NCBI RefSeq assembly: GCF_001425825.1
Contig: NZ_LMDM01000048.1
Coordinates: 1 to 64,000, forward strand
DNA: 64,000 bases
DNA from: Rhizobacter sp. Root1238
Lineage (GTDB): Bacteria; Pseudomonadota; Gammaproteobacteria; Burkholderiales; Burkholderiaceae_C
Direction: 5' to 3'
The translations under genes and the position numbers were made by a program. This document shows positions 1 to 10,747 of this stretch, one piece after another (positions within the stretch are counted from its first letter, which is position 1; each line of letters begins with the position of its first letter). The notes beneath the pieces were generated by a model. The model saw only the letters and a list, made by a program, of their open reading frames with translations, did not search any database and was not told the origin of the DNA.

Positions 1-1094
1 GGAACCACTGATTTATTCGGGCAGATCTCGATGGCCGAATGAGCTGCGGACGGCGAGGATGGCGGCATGAAACAGACGAGCTTTGCGAGCCTGGAGTACG
101 CGGGCAAGAAGCGCCAGACGAGGCGCGAGAAGTTCCTGGGCGAGATGGAGCGCGTGGTGCCGTGGTCGGCGTTGTGCGGGCTGATCGAGCCGCACTATCC
201 GCGCAGCGGCCGTGTCGGCCGCCCACCGATCGGTGTGGAACGGATGCTGCGGATGTACTTCCTGCAGCAGTGGTACAGCCTGAGCGACGAGGGCCTGGAG
301 GACGCGCTCTACGACAGCCAGGCGATGCGCGAGTTCGTGGGCGTGGATCTGTCACGCGAGCAGGTGCCTGACGCGACCACGCTGCTGAAGTTCCGCCGGC
401 TGCTGGAGCAGCACGAGCTGACGAAGGCGATCTTCGAGAAGGTCAACGCGCACCTGGGCGAGCGCGGGTTGCTGATGCGCGAGGGAACGCTGGTGGACGC
501 GACGATCATCGCGGCGCCGAGCTCGACGAAGAACCAGGACGGTGAGCGCGACCCTGAGATGCACCAGGCCAAGAAGGGCCAGCAGTACTACTTCGGCATG
601 AAGGCACACATCGGCGTGGATGCCGACTCGGGCCTGGTGCACAGCGTGCACGTGACCTCTGCCAACGAGAGCGACGTGGTCAACACGCATGCGCTGCTGC
701 ACGGCCAGGAGCGCCGTGTGCACGGCGACTCGGGCTACACGGGTGTTGCCAAGCGAGAAGAGATCATCAAGGCGCAGGACGAGGGCCGCATCCGCGGTGA
801 CATCGCTTGGCTGATCGCGACCAAGCGCGGCGTGCTCGCTGCGATGGCCGACGGGGTGCACAAGCGCTTGGCAGAGTTGGTCGAACACAAGAAGGCGCAG
901 ATCCGGGCGCGGGTGGAGCACCCGTTCCACATCGTCAAGAACCTGTTCGGCCACAAGAAGGTCAGCTATCGCGGGCTGGCCAAGAACCGGGCGCGCATGT
1001 ACAGCCTGTTCGCGCTGGCCAACCTGGCGATGGCCAAGAGGCCGTTGCTGAGGCCCGCCGGGGTCAGTGCGTCTTGAGGGCCAAGACGAGCTCG
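1..1094 (+). mobile_element. IS5-family insertion sequence (right end not identified)
   Basis: A full-length IS5-type transposase gene fills this stretch and starts 67 bases from the window edge, so the left end of the element is at or just before base 1. I searched 1078-1300 for the reverse complement of the first 20-30 bases and found no convincing right terminal inverted repeat. A 98-bp tandem duplication begins at 1095 instead. The right boundary given is therefore only the last base before that duplication. The right end may be lost or altered. Confidence 0.6.
67..1077 (+). CDS. IS5-family DDE transposase
   Basis: This 336-residue protein matches IS5-group transposases in length and order of motifs. 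An N-terminal DUF772-like region (about 45-115) includes the GRPPIGVERMLRMYFLQQWY stretch. The catalytic DDE core follows, with D144 in GTLVDATIIAAPSS, D221 in VHGDSGYTG and E284 in ARVEHPFHIVKNLFG. The C-terminal YSLFALANL segment is typical of the family. The frame is intact and all three acidic residues are present, so the enzyme could be active for cut-and-paste transposition. The start at 67 gives the usual IS5 N-terminus (MKQTSFASLEY). Confidence 0.93.
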   Translation: MKQTSFASLEYAGKKRQTRREKFLGEMERVVPWSALCGLIEPHYPRSGRVGRPPIGVERMLRMYFLQQWYSLSDEGLEDALYDSQAMREFVGVDLSREQVPDATTLLKFRRLLEQHELTKAIFEKVNAHLGERGLLMREGTLVDATIIAAPSSTKNQDGERDPEMHQAKKGQQYYFGMKAHIGVDADSGLVHSVHVTSANESDVVNTHALLHGQERRVHGDSGYTGVAKREEIIKAQDEGRIRGDIAWLIATKRGVLAAMADGVHKRLAELVEHKKAQIRARVEHPFHIVKNLFGHKKVSYRGLAKNRARMYSLFALANLAMAKRPLLRPAGVSAS

Positions 1095-1290
1095 CCAATC
1101 GTTCAAAACCCGCGGAAACTCGCGCTCGCCGCGGTGCACCGGTGTTCGCAGAGAAGCTGTCGGCTCCAGAAATTGAATTGATCAGCACATCCCCAATCGT
1201 TCAAAACCCGCGGAAACTCGCGCTCGCCGCGGTGCACCGGTGTTCGCAGAGAAGCTGTCGGCTCCAGAAATTGAATTGATCAGCACATCC
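1095..1290. repeat. Perfect 98-bp tandem direct repeat (two copies)
   Basis: Bases 1095-1192 and 1193-1290 are identical as read. Each unit begins CCAATCGTTCAAAACCCGCG and ends GATCAGCACATCC. The repeat lies directly between the transposase gene and a truncated gene remnant. No inverted terminal structure is evident in the unit. A short open frame crosses the junction, but it is simply the repeat translated twice and I do not call it. The exact identity of the copies suggests a recent duplication. Confidence 0.95.
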
Positions 1291-1505
1291 TTAAGGGTGA
1301 GTTCGAGGGCTGCGAGCACGGCAAGAGAATTCGGTTTGAGAACGGCATGAGTCTCGTTTGCGACTCCTACTCGTACATGTACGCCTACCAGCCTGACGCC
1401 GTAATCTTCACCAAAGGGGTGACGCTGAAAGGGAGGTCCTATGTGCTGATCAAGGTACTCATCGATGACGAATTCTTCGATATGCACATCGTGGCCGTGA
1501 AATAG
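1290..1505 (+). pseudogene. 5'-truncated hypothetical protein remnant
   Basis: An open frame starts right after the 98-bp repeat and runs to TAG at 1503-1505, about 71 residues. It reads LKGEFEGCEHGKRIRFENG, then a Y/A-rich YSYMYAYQPDAV segment and VLIKVLIDDEFFD. An in-frame stop at 1272-1274, inside the repeat, prevents extension, and no start codon with a ribosome site exists at its beginning. The sequence looks like the C-terminal two thirds of a small secreted hypothetical protein with a conserved F-x-G-C motif. The missing 5' end would have been removed by the adjacent IS and duplication event. The family assignment is from memory. Confidence 0.6.
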
Positions 1506-1912
1506 GATAGTGCCCGGAGAGAGAGACTAGCTTGGGATGCTCAAAGCGCTCAATGGGCACTTTGCGCAGTGGAATTGATCCGCGGGCCGCCATTCGGAAT
1601 CCAGATCACCGGAAGGTCCGGCAGCCAACGATGCCGAGTTCGTTGCCGTCGTGAGGGGCAGCAGCCGGGGACAGCCCACCCAACAGTTAACATAATATAC
1701 ATTGTCGCGCTTAAGGAGCAACCAGCCAGAAGCCTCGCCCGGCCGCCCATCGCCCCGGCTTCGCATTTGCCATCGCCCGTTCGCATGGGTCTGCTGCCGC
1801 ATCTGCACCGGGCCGGACACTGCTGCCACGGCCGCGTCCGCGCCGCAAGCACTGAAAGGTAAACACGTGTTGCCAACGAATCCAGCCAATCCAACCCGGA
1901 GGGACCTCGTCC
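1506..1912. other. Intergenic region with an AT-rich island, possible promoter
   Basis: No convincing gene was found. Open frames here have no ribosome site and poor codon bias. The only conspicuous signal is an AT-rich island at 1685-1703 (AGTTAACATAATATACATTG) in otherwise GC-rich DNA. It could hold a -10-like element for the gene starting at 1913, with a leader of about 200 bases. The spacing to any -35 element is not clear. Confidence 0.3.
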
Positions 1913-2299
1913 ATGACTCGACTGACCCATGACCACCTGCTGGCGATAGAACGCCATGCCGACTTTGCGCCGGTGCAGCAGCTGCGGCTGCAGGTGATGC
2001 AGATCCGCGACGAACTGCAGCACCTGGTGGCCGACGAAGCCGACTACGCCCGTGCGCTGCTGATGAAGCTCGGCCGCATCGTCGACGAGCAACTGACGCC
2101 GCGCGTCAGCACGCAGCCGCCGCCCGCCTGGTTCGGCGACTGGCAGCCACCCACGTGGCTGACGCAGCCGATCCAGGTCACGGCTGCCGCCATCGCCACG
2201 CCACGCTCGATGCCGGCGATGCACGGCCGCATCGGCCGCCGACGACCGAAGACCGGTCCCACCCTGCCGCAGCGCGCGATCGGCGCGGGCACGGCCTGA
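1913..2299 (+). CDS. Small hypothetical protein
   Basis: This is a 128-residue protein of unknown function. The N-terminal two thirds is predicted helical, with alternating hydrophobic and charged residues (about 8-60, e.g. QLRLQVMQIRDELQHLVADE). The C-terminal third is proline- and arginine-rich and probably disordered. A GGAGG sits about ten bases before the ATG, and third-position GC bias is strong, so translation is plausible. No signal peptide or membrane segment is visible. A second ATG lies six codons downstream. No family is recognised, and the neighbours give no function. Confidence 0.55.
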   Translation: MTRLTHDHLLAIERHADFAPVQQLRLQVMQIRDELQHLVADEADYARALLMKLGRIVDEQLTPRVSTQPPPAWFGDWQPPTWLTQPIQVTAAAIATPRSMPAMHGRIGRRRPKTGPTLPQRAIGAGTA

Positions 2300-2471
2300 G
2301 CCTTGCCCGGCAGCAGCCGCAGCGTCCCCGCACGCTGCGTGCTCTGCCTGGCATCGTTTGCAGCACCCGAAGTCGTTTCGACAACAGGGTGAACTGCACA
2401 ATTTCTCCTCTTGTTGTGACTAGGGTCGCCGGTGCTCCACCGATCCGCAAACACATTCAGGAGGACTGATC

Positions 2472-3434
2472 ATGAGCACCGACCTACTCTCGCAGCCGTC
2501 GACGCCGCACGGCAACAGCCCCGAAACCACCGCCCGCTACGCGCGCTGCATCGAGATCTCCAAGCGCGTGCGCTGGGAAATCGACCGCGACGTCATCCGC
2601 AGCCGCACCTTCGATTTCGACCGCAAGTTCCTGCCCGACGGGCTGACGCACCTCGAGCACCTGCACGGCTTCAGCACCGGCGAGAAACGGCTGCTGAGCC
2701 AGATCCAGGGCCGCACCTACGCCAACATGTTCGGCATGGTCGAGCGCTTCATCAACGCCAAGCTGCTCGAGGTGAGCCGCGAGCACTGGTTCGGCGACCA
2801 GGTCGCCCTCGAGGCGCTGATCCGCTTCAGCGACGAGGAGCTGAAGCACCAGGCGCTGTTCCGGCGGCTCGAACACCTGATGGCCACCGGCATGGCGCCG
2901 GGCTACCAGTTCGTGCCCGAGGCCGACCCCGTCGCGCGGCTGGTGCTCGGCAAGTCGACCTGGGCCGTGCTCGCGCTGACCTGCCACATCGAGCTCTTCA
3001 CGCAGACGCACTACCAGCGCAGCATCCACGTCGACCCCGACCTGTCGGAGCTGTTCAAGGACGTGTTCCTGTTCCACTGGAAAGAAGAATCGCAGCACGC
3101 GGTGCTCGACGAACTGGAATGGCGGCGCGAAGACGCCAAGCTGACACCGCCCCAGCGCGATGCCGCCGTCAACGACTTGATCGAACTGATGCGTGCCATC
3201 GACGGCCTGCTGCTGCTGCAGAGCCAGGCCGACGTGCGGTACTTCGTCCACCTGCGCGGCCAACCGTCGCCGGAGCAGCTGGCCCGGCTGCACGCGGTGA
3301 TGCTGAAGGCCTACCGCTGGCAGTACATCGTCTCCGGCATCGAACAGCCCCGCTTCTTCCAGCTGCTCACCGGCATGCTGACCGAGGAACAGGCCAGCCG
3401 CGTGACCCGCGCGCTGACGCCGATGATCAGCTGA
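2472..3434 (+). CDS. Ferritin-like di-iron protein (AurF-like)
   Basis: A 320-residue cytoplasmic helical protein with two E/ExxH pairs typical of ferritin-like di-iron enzymes: E in MVERF followed by EELKH, then E in [10 protein letters not shown] followed by EESQH. This pattern resembles the p-aminobenzoate N-oxygenase (AurF) group and related di-iron proteins of unknown substrate. The motif supports metal binding, but the reaction cannot be read from the sequence. A good AGGAGG site lies eight bases before the ATG. The gene stands alone between a hypothetical protein and a sensor kinase, with no redox partner adjacent. Confidence 0.7.
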   Translation: MSTDLLSQPSTPHGNSPETTARYARCIEISKRVRWEIDRDVIRSRTFDFDRKFLPDGLTHLEHLHGFSTGEKRLLSQIQGRTYANMFGMVERFINAKLLEVSREHWFGDQVALEALIRFSDEELKHQALFRRLEHLMATGMAPGYQFVPEADPVARLVLGKSTWAVLALTCHIELFTQTHYQRSIHVDPDLSELFKDVFLFHWKEESQHAVLDELEWRREDAKLTPPQRDAAVNDLIELMRAIDGLLLLQSQADVRYFVHLRGQPSPEQLARLHAVMLKAYRWQYIVSGIEQPRFFQLLTGMLTEEQASRVTRALTPMIS

Positions 3435-3501
3435 CCCATCAGCCAAGCGCCCACCGGAATCCCCGGGGCTCCCGACCGGCAAAACGCGGCATCATCCGCG
3501 C

Positions 3502-6084
<2,583 letters not shown>

Positions 6085-6163
6085 CGGTGCCGACGCGCCG
6101 CGGCCTGCAGGCCGCGTTCCTGCATGCGAACATCGGGCCGACACCTTTGCGACGGAGACCTCC

Positions 6164-6772
6164 ATGGCAACCCGCGGATTCTTCGGCCGCCGCCCCGCCA
6201 CCGACCTGGCGAAGCGGCTGCCACCGGGCCAGCACCTCACCGACGATTTCCCGGTGCTGTCGTACGGCCCGACACCCGATGTACCGCTCGCCGACTGGCG
6301 CTTCACGCTGCACGACGGCCCGCGGCCGCTGGCCAGCTGGTCGTGGGACGAATTCAACGCCCTGCCCCAGACCACCTGGCGCGGCGACATCCACTGCGTG
6401 ACCACCTGGTCGAAGTTCGACACCGAATGGCAAGGCGTCACCATCGACGACCTGCTGCGCGCCGCCGGCATCGAGGCGCCGACGCCCTGGGTGCTGGCCC
6501 GCTCGTTCGACGACTACGACACCAACGTGCCGCTGGCCGACCTGGTCGGAGGCCGGGCGATGGTCGCGACGCGCTTCGGCGGCGCCCCGCTCGCCCCCGA
6601 GCACGGCGGCCCGGCGCGGCTGCTGGTGCCGCACCTGTATTTCTGGAAGAGCGCGAAGTGGCTCAAGGGCCTGCGCTTCACCGCGCGCGACGAAGCCGGC
6701 TTCTGGGAGCTGCGCGGCTACCACATGCGTGGCGATCCGTGGCGCGAGCAGCGCTACACGAACGATCCGTGA
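6164..6772 (+). CDS. Sulfite oxidase-like molybdopterin oxidoreductase
   Basis: A 202-residue protein of the oxidoreductase molybdopterin-binding (YedY/sulfite oxidase) superfamily, in the short soluble form without a signal peptide. The segment DIHCVTTWSKFDTEWQGV carries the conserved cysteine expected to bind molybdenum. WKSAKWLKGLRF near the C-terminus and the final ELRGYHMRGDPW are also typical. The start at 6164 was chosen because an ATG lies ten bases after GGAGACC and gives the usual N-terminus. The stop overlaps the start of the flavin reductase gene (TGATG), which suggests an electron-transfer pair. The substrate is unknown. Confidence 0.85.
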   Translation: MATRGFFGRRPATDLAKRLPPGQHLTDDFPVLSYGPTPDVPLADWRFTLHDGPRPLASWSWDEFNALPQTTWRGDIHCVTTWSKFDTEWQGVTIDDLLRAAGIEAPTPWVLARSFDDYDTNVPLADLVGGRAMVATRFGGAPLAPEHGGPARLLVPHLYFWKSAKWLKGLRFTARDEAGFWELRGYHMRGDPWREQRYTNDP

Positions 6773-7500
6773 TGGCCACCGGCACCTGGCAAGAGGTCGC
6801 GGTCGACGCGATCGTGCGGCGCACGCCGCGCGTCGTCAGCGTGTTCCTGCGGCTGCAGCTGCCCGCGTCGCTGGCCGGCCAGCACCTGGACCTGCGGCTG
6901 TCGGCGCCCGACGGCTACCAGGCGCAGCGCAGCTACTCGATCGCGTCGGCACCAGGCGCGGCGCCGGTCGAGCTGCTGGTCGAGCGGCTCGACGACGGCG
7001 AGGTCTCGCCGTGGTTCCACGACGCCGCCGAGGCCGGCGACACGCTGGAAGCGCGCGGCCCGATCGGCGGTCATTTCGTGTGGCAGCCGGCCGACGGCGG
7101 ACCGCTGCTGCTGGTCGGTGGCGGCTCGGGTGTCGTGCCGCTGCTGGCGATGCTGCGGCTGCGGCACACGGCCGGTCGTGGCGTGCCGACGCTGCTGCTG
7201 TACTCGGCGCGCCGCCACGAGGAGCTGATCGCTGCCGATGAACTGGGCGCGATGGCATCGGCCGATCCATCGCTGCGGCTGGTCTTCATCACGACCCGCG
7301 AACCCGCCCGCCGGCCCGGCGACCTCGACCGCCGGCTGGACGACGCGCTGCTGCGCGAGGCACTGGCCGACTGGGGCCACGCGCCCGCGGCCACCTTCGT
7401 CTGCGGCGCGACGCCCTTCGTCGAGGCGGTGGCATCCGGGCTGCGCGCCGCCGGCCTCGATGCGTCGACGATCCGCACCGAGCGCTACGGCGGGGCCTGA
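6772..7500 (+). CDS. Ferredoxin-NADP reductase-like flavoprotein, partner of the molybdoenzyme
   Basis: A 242-residue protein with the FNR fold. The FAD motif RSYSIASAP lies near 53, the pyrophosphate/NAD(P) motif GGGSGVVPLLAML near 120, and the C-terminal VCGATPFVEAVASGL near 212. No cysteine cluster for a 2Fe-2S centre is present, so this is the minimal flavin/pyridine-nucleotide module. The ATG overlaps the stop of the upstream molybdopterin oxidoreductase, indicating coupled translation. By analogy with similar pairs, it probably supplies electrons from NAD(P)H to that enzyme; this partner role is inferred from the overlap. Confidence 0.85.
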   Translation: MATGTWQEVAVDAIVRRTPRVVSVFLRLQLPASLAGQHLDLRLSAPDGYQAQRSYSIASAPGAAPVELLVERLDDGEVSPWFHDAAEAGDTLEARGPIGGHFVWQPADGGPLLLVGGGSGVVPLLAMLRLRHTAGRGVPTLLLYSARRHEELIAADELGAMASADPSLRLVFITTREPARRPGDLDRRLDDALLREALADWGHAPAATFVCGATPFVEAVASGLRAAGLDASTIRTERYGGA

Positions 7501-7538
7501 CGCCGGGCCGAGCGCCGGGCCGCCCCAAGCCGGCCCGG

Positions 7539-7575
7539 GTCCCCTCGGGGGACCGCCCGACGTACCCGTCGGGCG
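7539..7575. repeat. Two adjacent perfect hairpins (REP-like or terminator)
   Basis: Two stem-loops sit end to end behind the flavin reductase gene: GTCCCC-TCG-GGGGAC at 7539-7553 and CGCCCGACG-TACC-CGTCGGGCG at 7554-7575. No T-tract follows, so a classical rho-independent terminator is unlikely. The closely packed GC-rich hairpins resemble REP-like elements of Burkholderiales. They could protect the upstream mRNA or mark the operon end. Confidence 0.6.
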
Positions 7576-7606
7576 AGGGGTCGTCATCTCGGGAGACAAT
7601 CGCCCG

Positions 7607-8398
7607 ATGTCCCGCCCTGCCCTGCGCACCGTCTGCGCCCACCGCTACGTCACGCCGCTGCGCGAAGGCGGCTCGCTGCCCGCGATCATCGAGGCCGATG
7701 ACGAAGGCCTGTACGTGCTCAAGTTCCGCGGCGCCGGCCAGGGCCCGAAGGCGCTGATCGCCGAGCTGGTGTGCGGCGAGCTGGCCCGCATGGCCGGCCT
7801 GCTGGTGCCCGAGATCGTGCTGGTCGAACTCGAGGCCGAACTCGCCCGCACCGAACCCGACCCCGAGATCCAGGACCTGATCCGCGCCAGCGCCGGCCTG
7901 AACCTCGCGCTCGACTACCTGCCCGGTTCGGTCACCTTCGATCCGCTGGTCGACCGGCCGGCCGCCGACATCGCCTCCGCCATCGTCTGGCACGACGCCT
8001 TCGTCACCAACGTCGATCGCACGCCCCGCAACAGCAACCTGCTGATGTGGCACCGGCGGCTGTGGCTGATCGACCATGGCGCGGCGCTGTATTTCCATCA
8101 CTCGTGGGATGGCCACCTCGACCGCGCCGCCAGCCCTTTTGCGCTGGTGCGCGACCATGTGCTGCTGCCGTTCGCGGCCGCGTTGCCCGAGGCCGATGCG
8201 CGCATGCACGAAGCGATCACGCCGCAGGCGATTGCCGAGATCGTCGCGCTGATTCCCGATGCCTGGCTCGACGAGCCGGAGGTGTTCGCCGACCGGGCCG
8301 CGCACCGCCAGGCCTATGCCGACTACCTGACGCGCCGGCTGGCGGCGTCGCATGTCTTTGTCGAGGAGGCGATCCGTGCCCGCTCCCAGCTCCGCTGA
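7607..8398 (+). CDS. HipA-like kinase-fold protein
   Basis: This 263-residue protein shows kinase-like landmarks of the HipA family. K39 lies in GLYVLKFRG, and the acidic helix AELVCGELARMAG follows. The loop VTNVDRTPRNSN (D137) is the catalytic/metal segment, and IDHGAALYFHH (D156) corresponds to the DFG-like position. It is much shorter than HipA toxin (about 440 residues) and lacks the N-terminal subdomain. The downstream DUF3037 gene overlaps its 3' end. This two-gene arrangement recurs in proteobacteria, but I know of no proven function. There is no Xre-type antitoxin next to it, so calling it a toxin would be unsupported. Confidence 0.75.
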   Translation: MSRPALRTVCAHRYVTPLREGGSLPAIIEADDEGLYVLKFRGAGQGPKALIAELVCGELARMAGLLVPEIVLVELEAELARTEPDPEIQDLIRASAGLNLALDYLPGSVTFDPLVDRPAADIASAIVWHDAFVTNVDRTPRNSNLLMWHRRLWLIDHGAALYFHHSWDGHLDRAASPFALVRDHVLLPFAAALPEADARMHEAITPQAIAEIVALIPDAWLDEPEVFADRAAHRQAYADYLTRRLAASHVFVEEAIRARSQLR

Positions 8399-8819
8399 CC
8401 TCTGCACCTACGACTACGCGATCGTCCGCGTGGTGCCGCGGGTCGAGCGCGGCGAGTTCATCAATGTCGGGGCGATCGTCTCGTGCGCGCCGTCGGGCTT
8501 CCTGCAGGCGGGCATCGAGGTCGACGACGCGCGGCTGCTGGCGCTCGATCCGGGGCTCGACCTGGCCGCGATCCGCGCGTCGCTGGCCGCGATCCCGGCC
8601 ATCTGCCGCGGCGGTGCGGACGCCGGCGCGCTCGGCCGGCTGCTGCCCCGCGAGCGTTTCGACTGGCTGGTCGCGCCGCGCAGCACCGCGATCCAGACCT
8701 CGCCGGTGCACACCGGGCGCTGCCGCGACCTGCCGGGCGCGCTCGAGCGGCTGCTCGACGCGATGGTGCGGCCGCGCCGCGCTGCCATCGCGGGCAGCGC
8801 AGAAGTTCAGCCGAGGTAG
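8376..8819 (+). CDS. DUF3037 protein
   Basis: A 147-residue cytoplasmic protein of the DUF3037 family. The characteristic opening is YDYAIVRVVPRVERGEFINV with GAIV after it, and a C-terminal TSPVHTGRC precedes a helix ending in LLDAMV. GTG at 8376 was chosen as start because GAGGAGG lies six bases upstream; an ATG at 8352 would lack a ribosome site. The gene begins inside the end of the HipA-like gene (23-base overlap), so the two are translationally coupled. Its 3' end overlaps the convergent carboxypeptidase gene by 13 bases. The function is unknown. Confidence 0.82.
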   Translation: MPAPSSADLCTYDYAIVRVVPRVERGEFINVGAIVSCAPSGFLQAGIEVDDARLLALDPGLDLAAIRASLAAIPAICRGGADAGALGRLLPRERFDWLVAPRSTAIQTSPVHTGRCRDLPGALERLLDAMVRPRRAAIAGSAEVQPR

Positions 8820-10300
8820 CGGCTTTCGAGGTGCCGCCGGAAATGCAGCGGGTTCAGCGTCTCGCCGCTCGCGCGCACCGACAGTTCGGCCGTCGTCCAG
8901 CGGCTCGCCTGCTGCCAGACCTGCTCGCGCAGCCAGTCGAACACCGGTGACAGGTCGCCGGCAGCGATGCGCGAATCGAGATCGGGGTGCTGGCGGCGCA
9001 GCGTCGCGAACCACTGCGCGGCGTACATCGCGCCGAGCGTGTAGCACGGGAAGTAGCCGAACAGGCCCTCGGGCCAGTGCACGTCCTGCAGCGGGCCGTT
9101 GGTGAAGTTGCCGCGGGTGTCGACCCCCAGCAGTTCCATCATGCCGGCGTCCCACAGCGCCGGGATGTCTTCCGCCTCGATCTCGCCTTCGATCAGCGCG
9201 CGCTCGATCCGGTAGCGCAGGATCACGTGCGCCGGGTAGGTCACCTCGTCGGCGTCGACACGGATGAAGCCCGGGTTCACCCGCGTGACCAGGCGGTACA
9301 GGTTGTCGGGCGCGAAGGCCGGTTGCGCGCCGAAATGCGTGGCCAGCATTGGCGCGAGCAGCTGCGTGAAGCCGCGGCTGCAGCCGAGCTGCATCTCGAA
9401 GCTCAGGCTCTGGCTTTCGTGGATGGCCATCGAGCGCGCACTCGACACCGGCTGGCCGAGCCAGCTGCGCGGCCGGTTCTGCTCGTAGCGGCCATGGCCG
9501 GTCTCGTGGATGGTGCCCATCAGGCTTTGCAGGAAGCCGTCTTCGCGGTAGCGGGTGGTCAGTCGCACGTCTTCCGGCACGCCGCCGGAGAACGGATGGG
9601 CGCTGGTGTCGAGCCGGCCAGCGTCGAAATCGAAGTCCAGCAGGTGCATCACCGCCTCGCACAGCCGGCGCTGCTGCTCGACCGGGAACGGCCCGGTCGG
9701 CTCGATGCAGGTCTCGCGGGACTGCCGCTCGCGCACCTGCGCGATCAGCCCGGGCAGCCATTGGCGCAGGTCGTCGAAGACGCGGTCGACCTCGACGCTG
9801 GTCATGCCGGGCTCGTAGCGGTCCATCAGCGCGTCGTATTTCGACAGGCCGGTCTGCTGCGACAGCAGGCTCGCCTCTTCGCGCCCGACGCGCAACACCT
9901 CGCGGAAATTGACGACGAAGCCGGCCCAGTCATTGGCCGGGCGCTGCGTGCGCCACGCGTGTTCGCAACGTGCGGTGGCCAGCGAGCGAGCCTGCACCAG
10001 CGATTCGGGGAGCGCGTTCGCGAGCTGCCATTCGCGGTGGATCTCGCGCAGGTTGGCGCGCTGGAAGTCGTCGAGCGGCTCCTGCCCGGCGCGTTCGAGT
10101 TCGCCGGCGGTCGACGGATCGGTGCGCAACCGATGCATCAGCGCCGAGAGCTCGGCCACCGCGGCGGCCCGGGCGTCGTTGCCCTTGGGCGGCATCATCG
10201 CGGCCTGGTCCCAGCCGGCGATGGCGCGAAGGTGATCGAAGTGGTGAAGGCGTTGGCTCAGGGCGGCCAGCGCGTCGTAAGCGGGTGTCTTGGTGGTCAT
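8807..10300 (-). CDS. M32 family metallocarboxypeptidase (carboxypeptidase Taq type)
   Basis: A 497-residue cytoplasmic zinc peptidase that trims C-terminal residues from peptides. The M32 zinc site is complete: H265-E-T-G-H269 and the downstream glutamate in MAIHESQS (about 294-298). Other family landmarks are the opening LHHFDHLRAIAGWDQ and the GVDTRGNFTNGPLQDVHW segment. The length is the usual one (about 500). The gene converges on and overlaps the DUF3037 gene. A 9-bp hairpin sits immediately upstream of the start codon and leaves no normal ribosome site, which is unusual (see findings). Confidence 0.93.
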   Translation of the reverse strand: MTTKTPAYDALAALSQRLHHFDHLRAIAGWDQAAMMPPKGNDARAAAVAELSALMHRLRTDPSTAGELERAGQEPLDDFQRANLREIHREWQLANALPESLVQARSLATARCEHAWRTQRPANDWAGFVVNFREVLRVGREEASLLSQQTGLSKYDALMDRYEPGMTSVEVDRVFDDLRQWLPGLIAQVRERQSRETCIEPTGPFPVEQQRRLCEAVMHLLDFDFDAGRLDTSAHPFSGGVPEDVRLTTRYREDGFLQSLMGTIHETGHGRYEQNRPRSWLGQPVSSARSMAIHESQSLSFEMQLGCSRGFTQLLAPMLATHFGAQPAFAPDNLYRLVTRVNPGFIRVDADEVTYPAHVILRYRIERALIEGEIEAEDIPALWDAGMMELLGVDTRGNFTNGPLQDVHWPEGLFGYFPCYTLGAMYAAQWFATLRRQHPDLDSRIAAGDLSPVFDWLREQVWQQASRWTTAELSVRASGETLNPLHFRRHLESRYLG

Positions 10301-10302
10301 GT

Positions 10303-10325
10303 CATCGATGCGTTGTGCATCGATG
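10303..10325 (-). promoter_or_regulatory. Hairpin abutting the M32 carboxypeptidase start codon
   Basis: The arms CATCGATGC and GCATCGATG form a perfect 9-bp stem around a 5-base loop. It ends only two bases from the start codon at 10300-10298 and occupies the place where a ribosome site should lie. It could modulate initiation, or the core CATCGATG palindromes could be protein sites. The structure is seen directly; the role is inferred. Confidence 0.4.
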
Positions 10326-10370
10326 CTACGTCAGGCCGGCCTGGCCGGACCCGGACAGACCCCGAGGAAT

Positions 10371-10598
10371 TCAGTCGGCCGAATCGGCTTCCGATTCGGG
10401 TTCCGCGTCGATCAGGTGATCGTAGGCGTTGATGTCGGACTCGACGCGCGGGATCAGCGGCTTGTCCAGCGGGCGGCAGATGCGGCGCTGCAGGCGTTCG
10501 AGTCGCTCGGAACGCTCCATCGCCTGGAACACTTCGGCCGGATTCATCATCAGAACGAAGGGGTTGCCAACGATCTCGGTGCTGTCGGTGCTCTGCAT
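10371..10598 (-). CDS. Small acidic hypothetical protein
   Basis: A 75-residue protein starting MQSTDSTEIVGNPFVLMMNP and ending in an acidic tail (EPESEADSAD). The middle contains a charged helix, MERSERLERLQRRICR. The ATG at 10598 is preceded by GGAG at eight bases; an upstream in-frame ATG at 10637 has no such site. Sequences of this type (opening with IVGNPF and an M-NP-E segment) occur as short conserved hypotheticals in betaproteobacteria as far as I recall, but I know no function. It sits 70 bases before the carboxypeptidase gene in the same direction. Confidence 0.6.
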   Translation of the reverse strand: MQSTDSTEIVGNPFVLMMNPAEVFQAMERSERLERLQRRICRPLDKPLIPRVESDINAYDHLIDAEPESEADSAD

Positions 10599-10747
10599 GG
10601 TGACGCTCCAGTGAACGGGGTGTATCGATGGAGTCACTGTAGGCGCCGCGTCCGCTTCCTCGTAGTCGGTACTGCTCCAAACGAGGGGTCAGAAGAACCC
10701 TGACATGCCTGTCGGTGGCGGAGCGAAGGAGCCGGTGATCCAGCTCC

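Noticed and set aside
1067-1279. A short plus-strand open frame through the 98-bp repeats
   Set aside because: It is the repeat sequence translated twice, has no ribosome site and lies in the noncoding junction behind the transposase gene.
1569-1862. A 97-codon open frame in the gap before the first hypothetical gene
   Set aside because: It lacks a ribosome site and the usual codon bias, and includes the AT-rich promoter-like island. I saw no reason to call it a gene.
7539-7575. Classical rho-independent terminator after the flavin reductase gene
   Set aside because: The hairpins are strong but no run of T follows in either direction, so they are reported as REP-like hairpins instead.
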